A stretch of 64,000 nt of DNA from Terriglobus roseus. GTDB lineage: Bacteria; Acidobacteriota; Terriglobia; Terriglobales; Acidobacteriaceae. The translations under genes and the position numbers were made by a program. This document shows positions 15,490 through 23,978 of the stretch, in pieces. The stretch is from the NCBI RefSeq assembly GCF_900102185.1, contig NZ_LT629690.1:2852001-2916000 (forward strand), read 5' to 3'. The number at the start of each line of letters is the position of its first letter. Positions within the stretch are counted from its first letter, which is position 1. Under the pieces are notes generated by a model that was not told the origin of the DNA, did not search any database, and worked only from the letters and a program-made list of their open reading frames with translations.

Positions 15490-16812
15490 TTAGTGGACGT
15501 GGAAAGCGACTACCTTTGAGTTGCCGACGCCACCGTGAATGAAGTCGCCGCTTAACAGCACCTCAAAGTCGTGGAGACGGCCAGAGCTGTCTGTGGCCTG
15601 GCGGAGAATGGGGCCATAGAGCCACTCGCTGGTGAGGAAGTTTACAGCGCCGTACGTGGTCCCCATGGATGTGCCTTCCACGATCAGAACGCGCCCCTGC
15701 CCTTGGGAATTGGCTAACAACGCAATATGGGTGAAGTTTTTGAGGTTAGGTTTTACGCGTCGATAGATATAAGACGCCTGCTCTCCGGCCCGGGGAGATT
15801 TGTTCTGAATCGTGTACACATCTGAGACGTAGTCGTAGTGAGCGACGAAATCCATCTCCGGCTGATACAGCGTGACCCACGGATCAAAGCTTTCTGGTCC
15901 GATGAGAATCAGATTGTTGTCGTGCGTGTCTGCGACGACAACGTCGCGCGCATATCGAATCTCAATATTCTTTTCCAGTTCCGGCGCTCCCATATGTTCG
16001 GGTCCGCGAACTAGATCAGCAACGAGTGCTAGGTCAGCCATGGGTGTAACAGATCGCGTGGCCAAAGGAACATCTGTGTGCGACGGAGGGACGCTCGCCT
16101 TTGATTCCCTGTCGTAAGTGTGGGTGGCGTACCAGTCCAACGGCACCGACTTCTGCTCCCACACTGTGAACATGTCGAGTGCGGCATCTCCTGGCACAAT
16201 CAAAGTCTTCCGGTCAGAGGTGAACAGCGCCTGCCAGAGAGCAATTGGCCCTTTCCGCACGACCGGAACGGAAGCGGCACGACGCTGTTGAATGCAGATC
16301 ACCCCCAGAACCAGAACCGCGAGCCCCAGCAACGCAATGGCGAAGACATATGGTTTTCTGCTTGGAGGTGGTGGCACAGAAACCGACGCGACTGGAGCAG
16401 ATGGAGGCGGCGAAACCAGAGGAGTAATTGCCGGAGCTTCCGAGACCTTCCTTACCGCCTGCTTTTCTACTGCGGCAATGTAGCCGCCCTTTGGAATATC
16501 GATCCGGAATTCGTTCCCTGCCCCTTCAGACGAGTAGTAGAGATCCAATCGCTGACGCAGTTGCCGCACCGTCACGCGGACAATCGTGTCTTCAGAAGAG
16601 TTGTAGCCGGGGACGCGTCCGAAGACCTGAATACCGATCTGTTGCTCCGTCAGGTCTCCATGAGAGCCTCGAAGCGAGTGCGTTACTATGAACCCAAGGA
16701 GGGAACAGAGGCGCGGAGACTTGGCGAAAGAATGACTGGTTAGGACACGTTCCAGTTCCAGCAATTCTGCCGAACTTTCGGTATTTGCCACAGTCTCAGG
16801 CGTTATAGACAC
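15490..16812 (-). CDS. Membrane-anchored winged-helix regulator
   Basis: 440 residues. The N-terminal ~105 residues hold a winged-helix-like DNA-binding region (LTEQQIGIQVFGRVPGYNSS, EDTIVRVTVRQLRQRLDLYY) of a type common in acidobacteria and reminiscent of CadC/ToxR one-component regulators. A Pro-rich linker is followed by one membrane helix (VFAIALLGLAVLVLGVICI) and about 260 periplasmic residues without a family I recognise. Such proteins sense outside the inner membrane and bind DNA inside. It is divergent from the sulfatase, with a 21-bp palindrome in between at 16951-16971, so it is the natural candidate to control the sulfatase locus and itself. Confidence 0.75.
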   Translation of the reverse strand: MSITPETVANTESSAELLELERVLTSHSFAKSPRLCSLLGFIVTHSLRGSHGDLTEQQIGIQVFGRVPGYNSSEDTIVRVTVRQLRQRLDLYYSSEGAGNEFRIDIPKGGYIAAVEKQAVRKVSEAPAITPLVSPPPSAPVASVSVPPPPSRKPYVFAIALLGLAVLVLGVICIQQRRAASVPVVRKGPIALWQALFTSDRKTLIVPGDAALDMFTVWEQKSVPLDWYATHTYDRESKASVPPSHTDVPLATRSVTPMADLALVADLVRGPEHMGAPELEKNIEIRYARDVVVADTHDNNLILIGPESFDPWVTLYQPEMDFVAHYDYVSDVYTIQNKSPRAGEQASYIYRRVKPNLKNFTHIALLANSQGQGRVLIVEGTSMGTTYGAVNFLTSEWLYGPILRQATDSSGRLHDFEVLLSGDFIHGGVGNSKVVAFHVH

Positions 16813-16950
16813 GTCATGCTTCTATCACCTTCCTCTTTCCAGTCACAAGTGCAACCCAAGCCTTGTGCGGCCGTGCGCGCAATTTCGCAGCGTATTCCGG
16901 CCTTTTGTTGTTGTCGATAATCCTCACAAAATAAAGGAATAGCTGGGATT

Positions 16951-16971
16951 TCACGTGTGAATCACACGTGA
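16951..16971. promoter_or_regulatory. Palindromic candidate operator between regulator and sulfatase
   Basis: TCACGTGTGA, one A, TCACACGTGA: a perfect 10-bp dyad with a single central base. It lies 139 bp before the regulator start and about 127 bp before the sulfatase start. Confidence 0.65.
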
Positions 16972-17097
16972 GACACCGTGAATCTCCTGCTAACCCTTGC
17001 CAGTGGTATGCGCTGCCCTTCAGGGTTGCACTGTTTCCATACCTCCATGTCCTTTGACCGCCTTCCTGTGAATGACGAAGGCCTTTTCCCTCTTGAG

Positions 17098-18609
17098 ATG
17101 ACGATGAACAGACGTGAATTTGTTGGCCTTTCCTCTGCCGCTCTTGCCGCCACACAAGCACGAGCCGCTATGGCATCCACACCGCAACCCTCTAACAACC
17201 GGCCCAACTTTCTCTTCTTCATTGCGGACGATCTGATGTTCCGCACGATTAACTCCATCAACAACCCCGAGGTCCACACCCCGAACATCGACCGGCTGGT
17301 TCGCGATGGCATCCACTTCACGCATTGTTTCCACTCCGGATCATGGACTGGCGCAGTCTGCATCGCCAGCCGGACGATGCTGAACACTGGCCTCTCCCCC
17401 TTCAAAGCGCAGAAGGCGCTCGTGGACAACCAGTCGGGGATGATTCCGGTATGGGGTCAGACTCTGCGCAATGCGGGGTACCGAACCTTCCAGACTGGCA
17501 AGTGGCACCTGGACGCTGTTTCCCTGCAGCGTTCGTTCAGCGATCTAAAGACGACCGGACCTGGCTATCTGGATTCGACCCACGACCCCAAGGACCCGGC
17601 CCACAACATGTACCTGCGGCCTGCTCCTGGCAACGTATGGAGCCCAACGGACCGCTCCTTAAAAGGACATTGGCTGGACAAGCATCTCTGGCTCGATGGT
17701 CCTGAGGGTGAGACAAAGCATTCTTCTGAGGTCTATGCAGATTCTGCCATCGACTTCCTGAATGGGCAGCGCGGCAAGCAGGAGAAGCCTTTCTTCATGT
17801 ACGTGGGCTTCAACGCTCCGCATGATCCTCGACAGGCTCCCGAGGAATACCAGGCGATGTATCCAGTGGAGAAGATCGCGCTTCCGCCGAACTATCTCCC
17901 GCAGCACCCCTTTGATCAGGGCGACTTCCATACACGCGACGAACAGCTTGCTCCCTTCCCGCGGACCGAGTTCGACGTGAAGACGCACCGCAAGGAGTAC
18001 TACGCCATCATCACGCACATGGATGCGCAGATTGGCCGCGTGCTGGATGCGCTGGAAAAGAGCGGACAGGCTAAGAACACCTACGTGATCCTCACCGCAG
18101 ACCATGGCCTTGCCGTTGGAGAGCACGGTCTGATGGGCAAGCAGAACCAGTACGAGTGCTCCATGCGTATGCCACTCATCATGCGCGGCCCCGGGATCAA
18201 GGCCGGAACGCATGTGGACGAGATGGTCTACCAGCACAGCATGTACGCCACCACCTGTGAACTGGCGGGCGTTGCTGTTCCGAAGCATGTGGAGTTCCCC
18301 AGCCTGAAACCGATGGTTCTGGGACAGTCCACTGCACCTCTCCACGATGCAATGTTCGGCTGGTTGAATGTCATCCAGCGTTCCATCCGCACGAAGAAGC
18401 ACAAGCTGATCTTCTACGTGCCCATCAAGCGCTATCAACTCTTCGATCTTGAGAACGATCCCTGGGAGATGCACGACCTCATCAACGATCCGCAATACGC
18501 GTCGGTGAAGACGGACATGATCGCGAAGCTCAAGGCCGAACAAAAACGGTTGGGCGACCCGCTGGACATTGATGCGCCGCCAGCCGTGAAAACCGGCAAT
18601 TCGTACTAA
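17098..18609 (+). CDS. Secreted type I sulfatase (formylglycine-dependent)
   Basis: About 503 residues. The start at 17098 or 17104 gives MTMNRREFVGLSSAALAA, a twin-Arg-like export signal; upstream in-frame ATGs give implausible N-termini. Metal residues are in FLFFIADDLM. The maturation site is CIASRTMLNTG, a CxAxR variant of CxPxR; the Cys codon at 17359-17361 would be converted to formylglycine. GKWHLD, HDPR and ILTADHGLAVGEHGLMGK complete the active site. It hydrolyses sulfate esters, probably on a polysaccharide or sulfated glycan. The locus also encodes an FGE-type maturase (22929-23888) and a TonB receptor. If Tat-exported, it would be matured in the cytoplasm first. Confidence 0.9.
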   Translation: MTMNRREFVGLSSAALAATQARAAMASTPQPSNNRPNFLFFIADDLMFRTINSINNPEVHTPNIDRLVRDGIHFTHCFHSGSWTGAVCIASRTMLNTGLSPFKAQKALVDNQSGMIPVWGQTLRNAGYRTFQTGKWHLDAVSLQRSFSDLKTTGPGYLDSTHDPKDPAHNMYLRPAPGNVWSPTDRSLKGHWLDKHLWLDGPEGETKHSSEVYADSAIDFLNGQRGKQEKPFFMYVGFNAPHDPRQAPEEYQAMYPVEKIALPPNYLPQHPFDQGDFHTRDEQLAPFPRTEFDVKTHRKEYYAIITHMDAQIGRVLDALEKSGQAKNTYVILTADHGLAVGEHGLMGKQNQYECSMRMPLIMRGPGIKAGTHVDEMVYQHSMYATTCELAGVAVPKHVEFPSLKPMVLGQSTAPLHDAMFGWLNVIQRSIRTKKHKLIFYVPIKRYQLFDLENDPWEMHDLINDPQYASVKTDMIAKLKAEQKRLGDPLDIDAPPAVKTGNSY

Positions 18610-18668
18610 GCCGGAACGAACCACAGCAACACCATTTCAGGAGGCCACGGCCCTAGTCGTGGATAAAA

Positions 18669-21600
18669 ATGACATACCGATTAAGACACCTTCTTGCCTA
18701 CACGCCACTCCCGGCTCTGTTTCTCTCAGCCACGATGCTGCATGCGCAGAACTCCACTGGCGCTATCAGCATCACCGTGTTCGACGCGGGTGGCGCCGCT
18801 GTGCCAAATGCTCAGGTAGTGGTCACGGGGACGGACACAGGCGTGCAACTACGTACGCTCACCACAAATGATCACGGTATTGCAGAAGTACCGCTGGTCC
18901 CGCCGGGCAACTACAACGTCAGCATCACTGCGTCCGGCTTCAAGACCTACCAACAGCAATCGGTCAACGTGCAGGTGGGCGCCACCGTCACGTTGCGTCC
19001 TGCACTGGAACTTGGTGCAGCCAGCGACGCCGTCACTGTGACCGCACAGGCGCCACTGATTGAAGATAAATCTCAGACCGTGCAACAGGTCATCGAAAAC
19101 AAGGAACTCACCGACATTCCTTTGAACGGCCGTAACTATATCCAGGCCGCCAACTTCATTCCCGGTGTTGTGCCACAGAACTCAGGTCGCGATAACTCCT
19201 TCGTTGCGTACGGCAATGACGGCTTGCAGAACTCGTTCCTACTCGATGGCGCGCGCAACGTGAACTACATCCGAGGTCTGGACAACGGTCAACGAGACAT
19301 GGTGCGACCGCCTCTCGATGCATTGCAGGAATTCACCGTGCAGACATCGAACTACTCTGCAGAATTTGGCGCCGGTGCAGGCGCAATTCTTAACGCTATT
19401 ACCAAAAGCGGAAGTAATAAGTGGCATGGATCTGCTTACGACTTCATTCGTAACAAGGTGCTGGATGCCCGCCCCTATAACTTCACCACCACTCCGGTAA
19501 ACAAACAGCAGTTGGTTCAGAACCAATACGGCGGCAGCTTCGGTGGACGCATCATTCGGGACAAGGTCTTCTTTTTTGGTGCCTATGAGGGCCGTCATAC
19601 TAAGTCGTCGTCACAGAACAACGGCGCTGTACCCACGGCACTGGAGCGTTCGGGCGACTTCTCGCAATCGAAGTACATCATCTATGACCCGACGACCACT
19701 CGCTTGGTGAACGGTTCGTATGTGCGTACGCCCTTTGCAGGAAACAAGATTCCTACCTCCCAGCTGAACTCCATTGGACAGCAGCTTGCCGCTCTGTATC
19801 CATTGCCTAATGCCACGAGCGCTACTGATCCATACACCCACTACTACACGTCGTTTATTCCGAGCAAGACTGACGTGAAGAACGGCATTGGACGTGTGGA
19901 CTACACCATCAGCAGCAAAGACAGTATCTTTGCCCGCTACGGCGAAACGCTGAGCAATGCGTTCACAGGTGTTGGTCTCCCCGGTGCACAGGACCCTGGC
20001 AACAGCCGTGTGGATTCCAAGGGCCTTGGCGCTGGATACACACGCATCATCACGCAATCTCTTTTAAACGAGCTGCGCTTCTCCTGGACCTCACTCGCAG
20101 ATGATGGATTGGGTACTATTGCACGCAAAGAATTCATCCCTGGCTTGCTCGATCCAAACCTTACGGAAGGCTGGCCAACGTTCGCTGTCACCAGTCTTGG
20201 CACCATTGGTTCCGAAGCAGTTGGAAACTCGCCGCTGCACAAGACCTCTGGCGTGTGGGACTGGGCAGACAATGTCTCTTGGTCGCACGGTAAGCACCTA
20301 ACCAAGTTCGGTGGCGAAATGATGTGGATTCGTCCGAATACGCAAGCTGCATCCAACGGACGCGGTGGCCTTGGCTTCACGGGTGCATTTACCCAATCTC
20401 CCACAGCACGTTCCACGAGCGGTTACGGCGTGGCCGATCTGCTGCTGGGCTATGCCAACAGTGTCAACACGGGCACCGTTCTGAAAAGCGAAGAGCGTGG
20501 CTGGTACTACGGCGGTTATGCCAATGACCAATGGACCATTTCACCTAACCTGACCATCAACTACGGCGCTCGTTATGAAATCTTCATGCCGTTCTACGAT
20601 GTGAACAACGGCGAAGCGAACTTCATCACCGATCCAGATAGCCCGCTATATCTCCAATACATCAAGGCAGGCATCGACAAGCGCTTGCCCCGCGCACTGG
20701 TCTACGCGGACAAGAACAACATTGCGCCGCGCGTCGGCTTTGCCTATCGTGTTCCCAATGTAAAAGACATGACGCTGCGTGGTTCGTTCGGCATGTTCTA
20801 CTCGCAGGATCAGGGTCTGGGTATCACAAGCCGCTTATCCACGAACCCGCCTTATAACAACTACGGAGCCATCTCGCAGAACAGCGATCAGCTCAACACC
20901 AGCACGTCGTTCCAGCTATCGCCAAACCAATCCATTCCGCGCTCTCCGGCAGTCGATCCAGCAACTTTTACTCTTGACCCGACCTATACCGGCACCATCA
21001 CCAGTTGGGTAGAACACATGCAGTACGGTTATGTGTCGCAGTGGAGTTTGTCTGCGCAGAAGCAGCTTCCTTGGGGCTTGCTTGCGGAAGTGAATTACGT
21101 GGGCAACCATGGCGTTCATCTGCTGGGCCGCTCAAACTTGAATCAGCCCAAGGTGTTGAACAGCACGTCCGTCGCATCGCGACGTCCGTTCCTTGGCTAC
21201 ACCGCAGCCGCAACGCTTAACCAGATTGGCGATTGGAATGCCTCTCAATATGAAGGCCTCTCCGCCAAGGTGGAGAAACGCTTCGCACAGGGTGTCCAGT
21301 TCCGTAACTCCATCACTTATGGTCGTACCTTCAGTTTGCTCAGCCAGGCGTTGGACGTTAACGACAATTCAACCGCAGGCGACACGTTACAGGATGCGTA
21401 CAACCATGCAATCAATTGGGGTCCTGCGGATTTCGACATCCCGTTCCGCGAAGTATTGACTGGCATGTTTGCCGCTCCCAGTGGCAGCCACGCCATATTC
21501 AACAGCCGGATCGCATCGGCCGTCCTTGGTGGGTGGGCTGCATCTCCCGTGTGGGTGTGGCAGTCTGGTCAGCCGCTCACGCCAACGACCAGCTCTGATA

Positions 21601-21968
21601 ATGCCAACTCCGGCGCCACAAACCGTCCGAACCAACTATGCTCCGCGGTACACACAGCGCCCAACACCAGGCAGCAGTGGTTCAACACAAGCTGCTTTGG
21701 CACGAATGCTCTGTACACCTACGGCAACGCGGGTAAGGGATCCATCCGGTCACCAGGACAAAATCGCGTGGATCTGAGCCTGCAACGTAACTTTGGCGTT
21801 CCTAAGTGGGAAGGTGCAAACCTGAACTTCCGAATTGAAGGGTTCAATGTTCTGAACCATCGCATGTGGGGCAGCCCCAATACCACGCTTGGAAACACGC
21901 AGTTTGGCCAGATCACCAGCGCACAGGCTATGCGTACCGTACAGATTGCGGGACGTATCACCTTCTAG
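18669..21968 (+). CDS. Oar-like TonB-dependent outer-membrane receptor
   Basis: 1,099 residues. The signal peptide ends at LHAQ; then comes a carboxypeptidase-like regulatory domain (STGAISITVFDAGGAAVPNA ... PPGNYNVSITASGFKTYQQQ), a plug (IPLNGRNYIQAANFIPGV, later LDGARNVNY) and a large beta-barrel ending with the outer-membrane motif GRITF. This architecture is expanded in Acidobacteria and often imports oligosaccharides. AGGAGG lies upstream of the ATG. It follows the sulfatase by 59 bp and is closed by a strong terminator, so the pair is a unit for sulfated-glycan use (inference). The ligand cannot be read from sequence. Confidence 0.92.
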   Translation: MTYRLRHLLAYTPLPALFLSATMLHAQNSTGAISITVFDAGGAAVPNAQVVVTGTDTGVQLRTLTTNDHGIAEVPLVPPGNYNVSITASGFKTYQQQSVNVQVGATVTLRPALELGAASDAVTVTAQAPLIEDKSQTVQQVIENKELTDIPLNGRNYIQAANFIPGVVPQNSGRDNSFVAYGNDGLQNSFLLDGARNVNYIRGLDNGQRDMVRPPLDALQEFTVQTSNYSAEFGAGAGAILNAITKSGSNKWHGSAYDFIRNKVLDARPYNFTTTPVNKQQLVQNQYGGSFGGRIIRDKVFFFGAYEGRHTKSSSQNNGAVPTALERSGDFSQSKYIIYDPTTTRLVNGSYVRTPFAGNKIPTSQLNSIGQQLAALYPLPNATSATDPYTHYYTSFIPSKTDVKNGIGRVDYTISSKDSIFARYGETLSNAFTGVGLPGAQDPGNSRVDSKGLGAGYTRIITQSLLNELRFSWTSLADDGLGTIARKEFIPGLLDPNLTEGWPTFAVTSLGTIGSEAVGNSPLHKTSGVWDWADNVSWSHGKHLTKFGGEMMWIRPNTQAASNGRGGLGFTGAFTQSPTARSTSGYGVADLLLGYANSVNTGTVLKSEERGWYYGGYANDQWTISPNLTINYGARYEIFMPFYDVNNGEANFITDPDSPLYLQYIKAGIDKRLPRALVYADKNNIAPRVGFAYRVPNVKDMTLRGSFGMFYSQDQGLGITSRLSTNPPYNNYGAISQNSDQLNTSTSFQLSPNQSIPRSPAVDPATFTLDPTYTGTITSWVEHMQYGYVSQWSLSAQKQLPWGLLAEVNYVGNHGVHLLGRSNLNQPKVLNSTSVASRRPFLGYTAAATLNQIGDWNASQYEGLSAKVEKRFAQGVQFRNSITYGRTFSLLSQALDVNDNSTAGDTLQDAYNHAINWGPADFDIPFREVLTGMFAAPSGSHAIFNSRIASAVLGGWAASPVWVWQSGQPLTPTTSSDNANSGATNRPNQLCSAVHTAPNTRQQWFNTSCFGTNALYTYGNAGKGSIRSPGQNRVDLSLQRNFGVPKWEGANLNFRIEGFNVLNHRMWGSPNTTLGNTQFGQITSAQAMRTVQIAGRITF

Positions 21969-21981
21969 TTCAATCCACCCC

Positions 21982-22010
21982 AAAGGGCACAGCCTCGTGC
22001 TGTGCCCTTT
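21982..22010 (+). terminator. Rho-independent terminator after the TonB receptor
   Basis: 12-bp perfect stem AAAGGGCACAGC / GCTGTGCCCTTT with loop CTCGT, followed by TCCTTTT. It separates the receptor from the PPIase-FGE pair. Confidence 0.85.
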
Positions 22011-22059
22011 TCCTTTTGGACAACACACAGCAAAACAATACGAGAAGTACACTGTTGGC

Positions 22060-22932
22060 ATGGCAGTTCGCGTAAATGGAGAGATCATCAGCGACGAGCG
22101 ATTTCATCGCGAATTCGTCGAGATTTCCGGTGGCCGCACGCCGCAGCAGGTGCAAGAACAAGCTCCCATGGAGTACCACCGCCTACTTCAGACGGCAGAG
22201 CGCAACACACTTCGCGCGATCCTGTTGCATCAGCTTGCAGTTTCAGAAGGGATAACTGCCACCGATGAAGAAGCGGGAGAGGAACGTCGCTCTACGTGGG
22301 GCAGTGCTGCGAATCAGTCATGCGGTATCGGCATCACCACCGACATGATGTCGCGCCTGATGGTGAAAAAAGCAGAGCAGTATCTAACGCGGCATGTGCA
22401 ACGTCCTGACCGTCGCGAAGTGGAGTCTGTCTATCGCAATAACTCAGCCGCGTTCACACTTCCAGAGCGCTGGCTGGTTTCCCAGATCGTTCAGATCGCA
22501 GAGACAGAGACAGAACGTGCTAAAGCAATGGACGTTTTGACACAGGCTGAAAGCGAACTCAAACGTGGCAAGTCATTCGCTGCTGTTGCGGATCGCTATT
22601 CCGATTGCAAAGGCAACGGAGGTTCGCTTGGATGGGTTAGCCGGGGCATGATGGTTCCTGAATTCGAAGCAAAAGTCTTCACACTGGAACGTCGCAAACT
22701 CAGCGACATTTTTGAATCGACATTCGGTCTTCATCTCGCCATGGTGCACGATTGGAAACCCGCAGGCGTGCAGCCGTTGGATGAAATCAGACCCGATCTT
22801 GCGCGACACATTTTTGAAGAGCGCAAACAGGTGTTACTGAACCAAATCACAGAAGACCTAATGCGTCGCGCAGAGATTGAAATGCTGCCAGAACCCGAAC
22901 GCAGTATCGCTGCCGGAGAGAAAGTGCAATGA
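22060..22932 (+). CDS. Parvulin-type peptidyl-prolyl isomerase without signal peptide
   Basis: 290 residues from the ATG at 22060 (MAVRVNGEII); the longer frame from 21889 runs back through the terminator and is not credible. The N-terminal helical half (SurA/NifM-like chaperone region) is followed by a parvulin domain at about residues 125-230 with LPERWLVSQIVQI, FAAVADRYSDCKGNGGSLGW and FGLHLAMVHDW. No signal peptide is visible, so it is probably cytoplasmic, like NifM. It overlaps the FGE gene by ATGA, suggesting that the two act together, perhaps in folding the FGE or its sulfatase (inference). Confidence 0.85.
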   Translation: MAVRVNGEIISDERFHREFVEISGGRTPQQVQEQAPMEYHRLLQTAERNTLRAILLHQLAVSEGITATDEEAGEERRSTWGSAANQSCGIGITTDMMSRLMVKKAEQYLTRHVQRPDRREVESVYRNNSAAFTLPERWLVSQIVQIAETETERAKAMDVLTQAESELKRGKSFAAVADRYSDCKGNGGSLGWVSRGMMVPEFEAKVFTLERRKLSDIFESTFGLHLAMVHDWKPAGVQPLDEIRPDLARHIFEERKQVLLNQITEDLMRRAEIEMLPEPERSIAAGEKVQ

Positions 22933-23888
22933 AGAAGAATCCGTCTCCCTGCTGCGTTCCCAGCAAACAACACGCAGACGTATGGCAAGCTTCGCAGCAG
23001 GACTCCTCCACACGTACACGCGCTGTAACCGGTAGCACCGACGAAATGATCCTGCTGCCTGGTGGACCGTTTCTCATGGGTTCCGAATCAGCAGACACTT
23101 TTCCGAATGATGGCGAAGGCCCAGTACGACGAGTGACCATCGATCCTTTCTGGATGGATCAGTATTCCGTCCGTAATCGCGACTTCATGAAGTTTGTGCA
23201 GGAGACCCAATACGTCACCGAAGCAGAACGCATTGGATGGTCTTTTGTCTTTGCAGGTGACCTCCCCGAAGAATCCACTGGCACACAGTCGGTTCATGGA
23301 ACGGAATGGTGGCGCGTTGTCGAAGGCGCTACCTGGCTCCATCCGGAAGGTCCTGGATCGAACGTTGCCAACCGAACGGACCATCCAGTCGTACAGGTTT
23401 CATGGAATGATGCGGTGGCCTATGCCACCTGGGCAGGCAAGCGTCTTCCAACGGAAGCCGAATGGGAGTTCGCCGCACGCGGTGGTCTTGAGCAGCACAC
23501 CTACCCTTGGGGCAATGAGCTCACTCCTAACGGAAAGCATCTTTGCAACATCTGGCAGGGAGTGTTCCCTGTCTCAAACACAGCAGAGGATGGTTATAGT
23601 TCAACCTGTCCTGTGGACGCATTTCCACCAAACGGTTACGGCCTGTTCGGGATCACAGGCAACACGTGGGAGTGGATCTCAGATTGGTTTCATCCCACCT
23701 ATCATCAGCTAGCAACTCGCCACAATCCGACTGGACCGCCACAAGGGGCCGCACGCATGCTCAAAGGCGGTTCCTATCTTTGCCACCGCTCGTACTGCAA
23801 TCGTTACCGCGTCGCAGCTCGCAGTTCCAACACGCCGGATAGCGCGACAACGAACATCGGCTTTCGTTGCGTCCGTGACGTGGCTTAG
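22929..23888 (+). CDS. Formylglycine-generating enzyme (sulfatase-modifying factor)
   Basis: 319 residues, FGE-sulfatase (SUMF1) domain: GGPFLMGSESADTFPNDGEGP, VSWNDAVAYATWAGKRLPTE, AEWEFAARGG, GNTWEWISDWF and the C-terminal RMLKGGSYLCHRSYCNRYR, with the two copper-binding Cys (C-x4-C) of true FGEs. The N-terminus has a SPCCVPSKQ motif seen in bacterial FGEs. It oxidises the Cys of the CxPxR-type motif in sulfatases to formylglycine, using copper and O2. Its obvious client is the sulfatase at 17098-18609. Start overlaps the PPIase stop (ATGA). Confidence 0.93.
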   Translation: MKKNPSPCCVPSKQHADVWQASQQDSSTRTRAVTGSTDEMILLPGGPFLMGSESADTFPNDGEGPVRRVTIDPFWMDQYSVRNRDFMKFVQETQYVTEAERIGWSFVFAGDLPEESTGTQSVHGTEWWRVVEGATWLHPEGPGSNVANRTDHPVVQVSWNDAVAYATWAGKRLPTEAEWEFAARGGLEQHTYPWGNELTPNGKHLCNIWQGVFPVSNTAEDGYSSTCPVDAFPPNGYGLFGITGNTWEWISDWFHPTYHQLATRHNPTGPPQGAARMLKGGSYLCHRSYCNRYRVAARSSNTPDSATTNIGFRCVRDVA

Positions 23889-23902
23889 CGATCTAGCCAT
23901 CA

Positions 23903-23948
23903 CACAAACAAATGCGCTGGGATATATCCTCCAGCGCATTTGTTTGTG
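23903..23948. terminator. Bidirectional terminator between FGE and the Wzi-like gene
   Basis: Perfect 18-bp inverted repeat (23903-23920 with 23931-23948) around a 10-base loop GATATATCCT; the outer arm is A-rich on one side and T-rich on the other, as expected for convergent genes. Confidence 0.8.
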
Positions 23949-23978
23949 CTCTTGCTAAGGTCGTTCCCAAGTACGTTC

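Noticed and set aside
17659-18624. 321-codon ORF on - opposite the sulfatase
   Set aside because: The + frame has all sulfatase motifs here; the antisense product has no recognisable domain and reflects codon bias.
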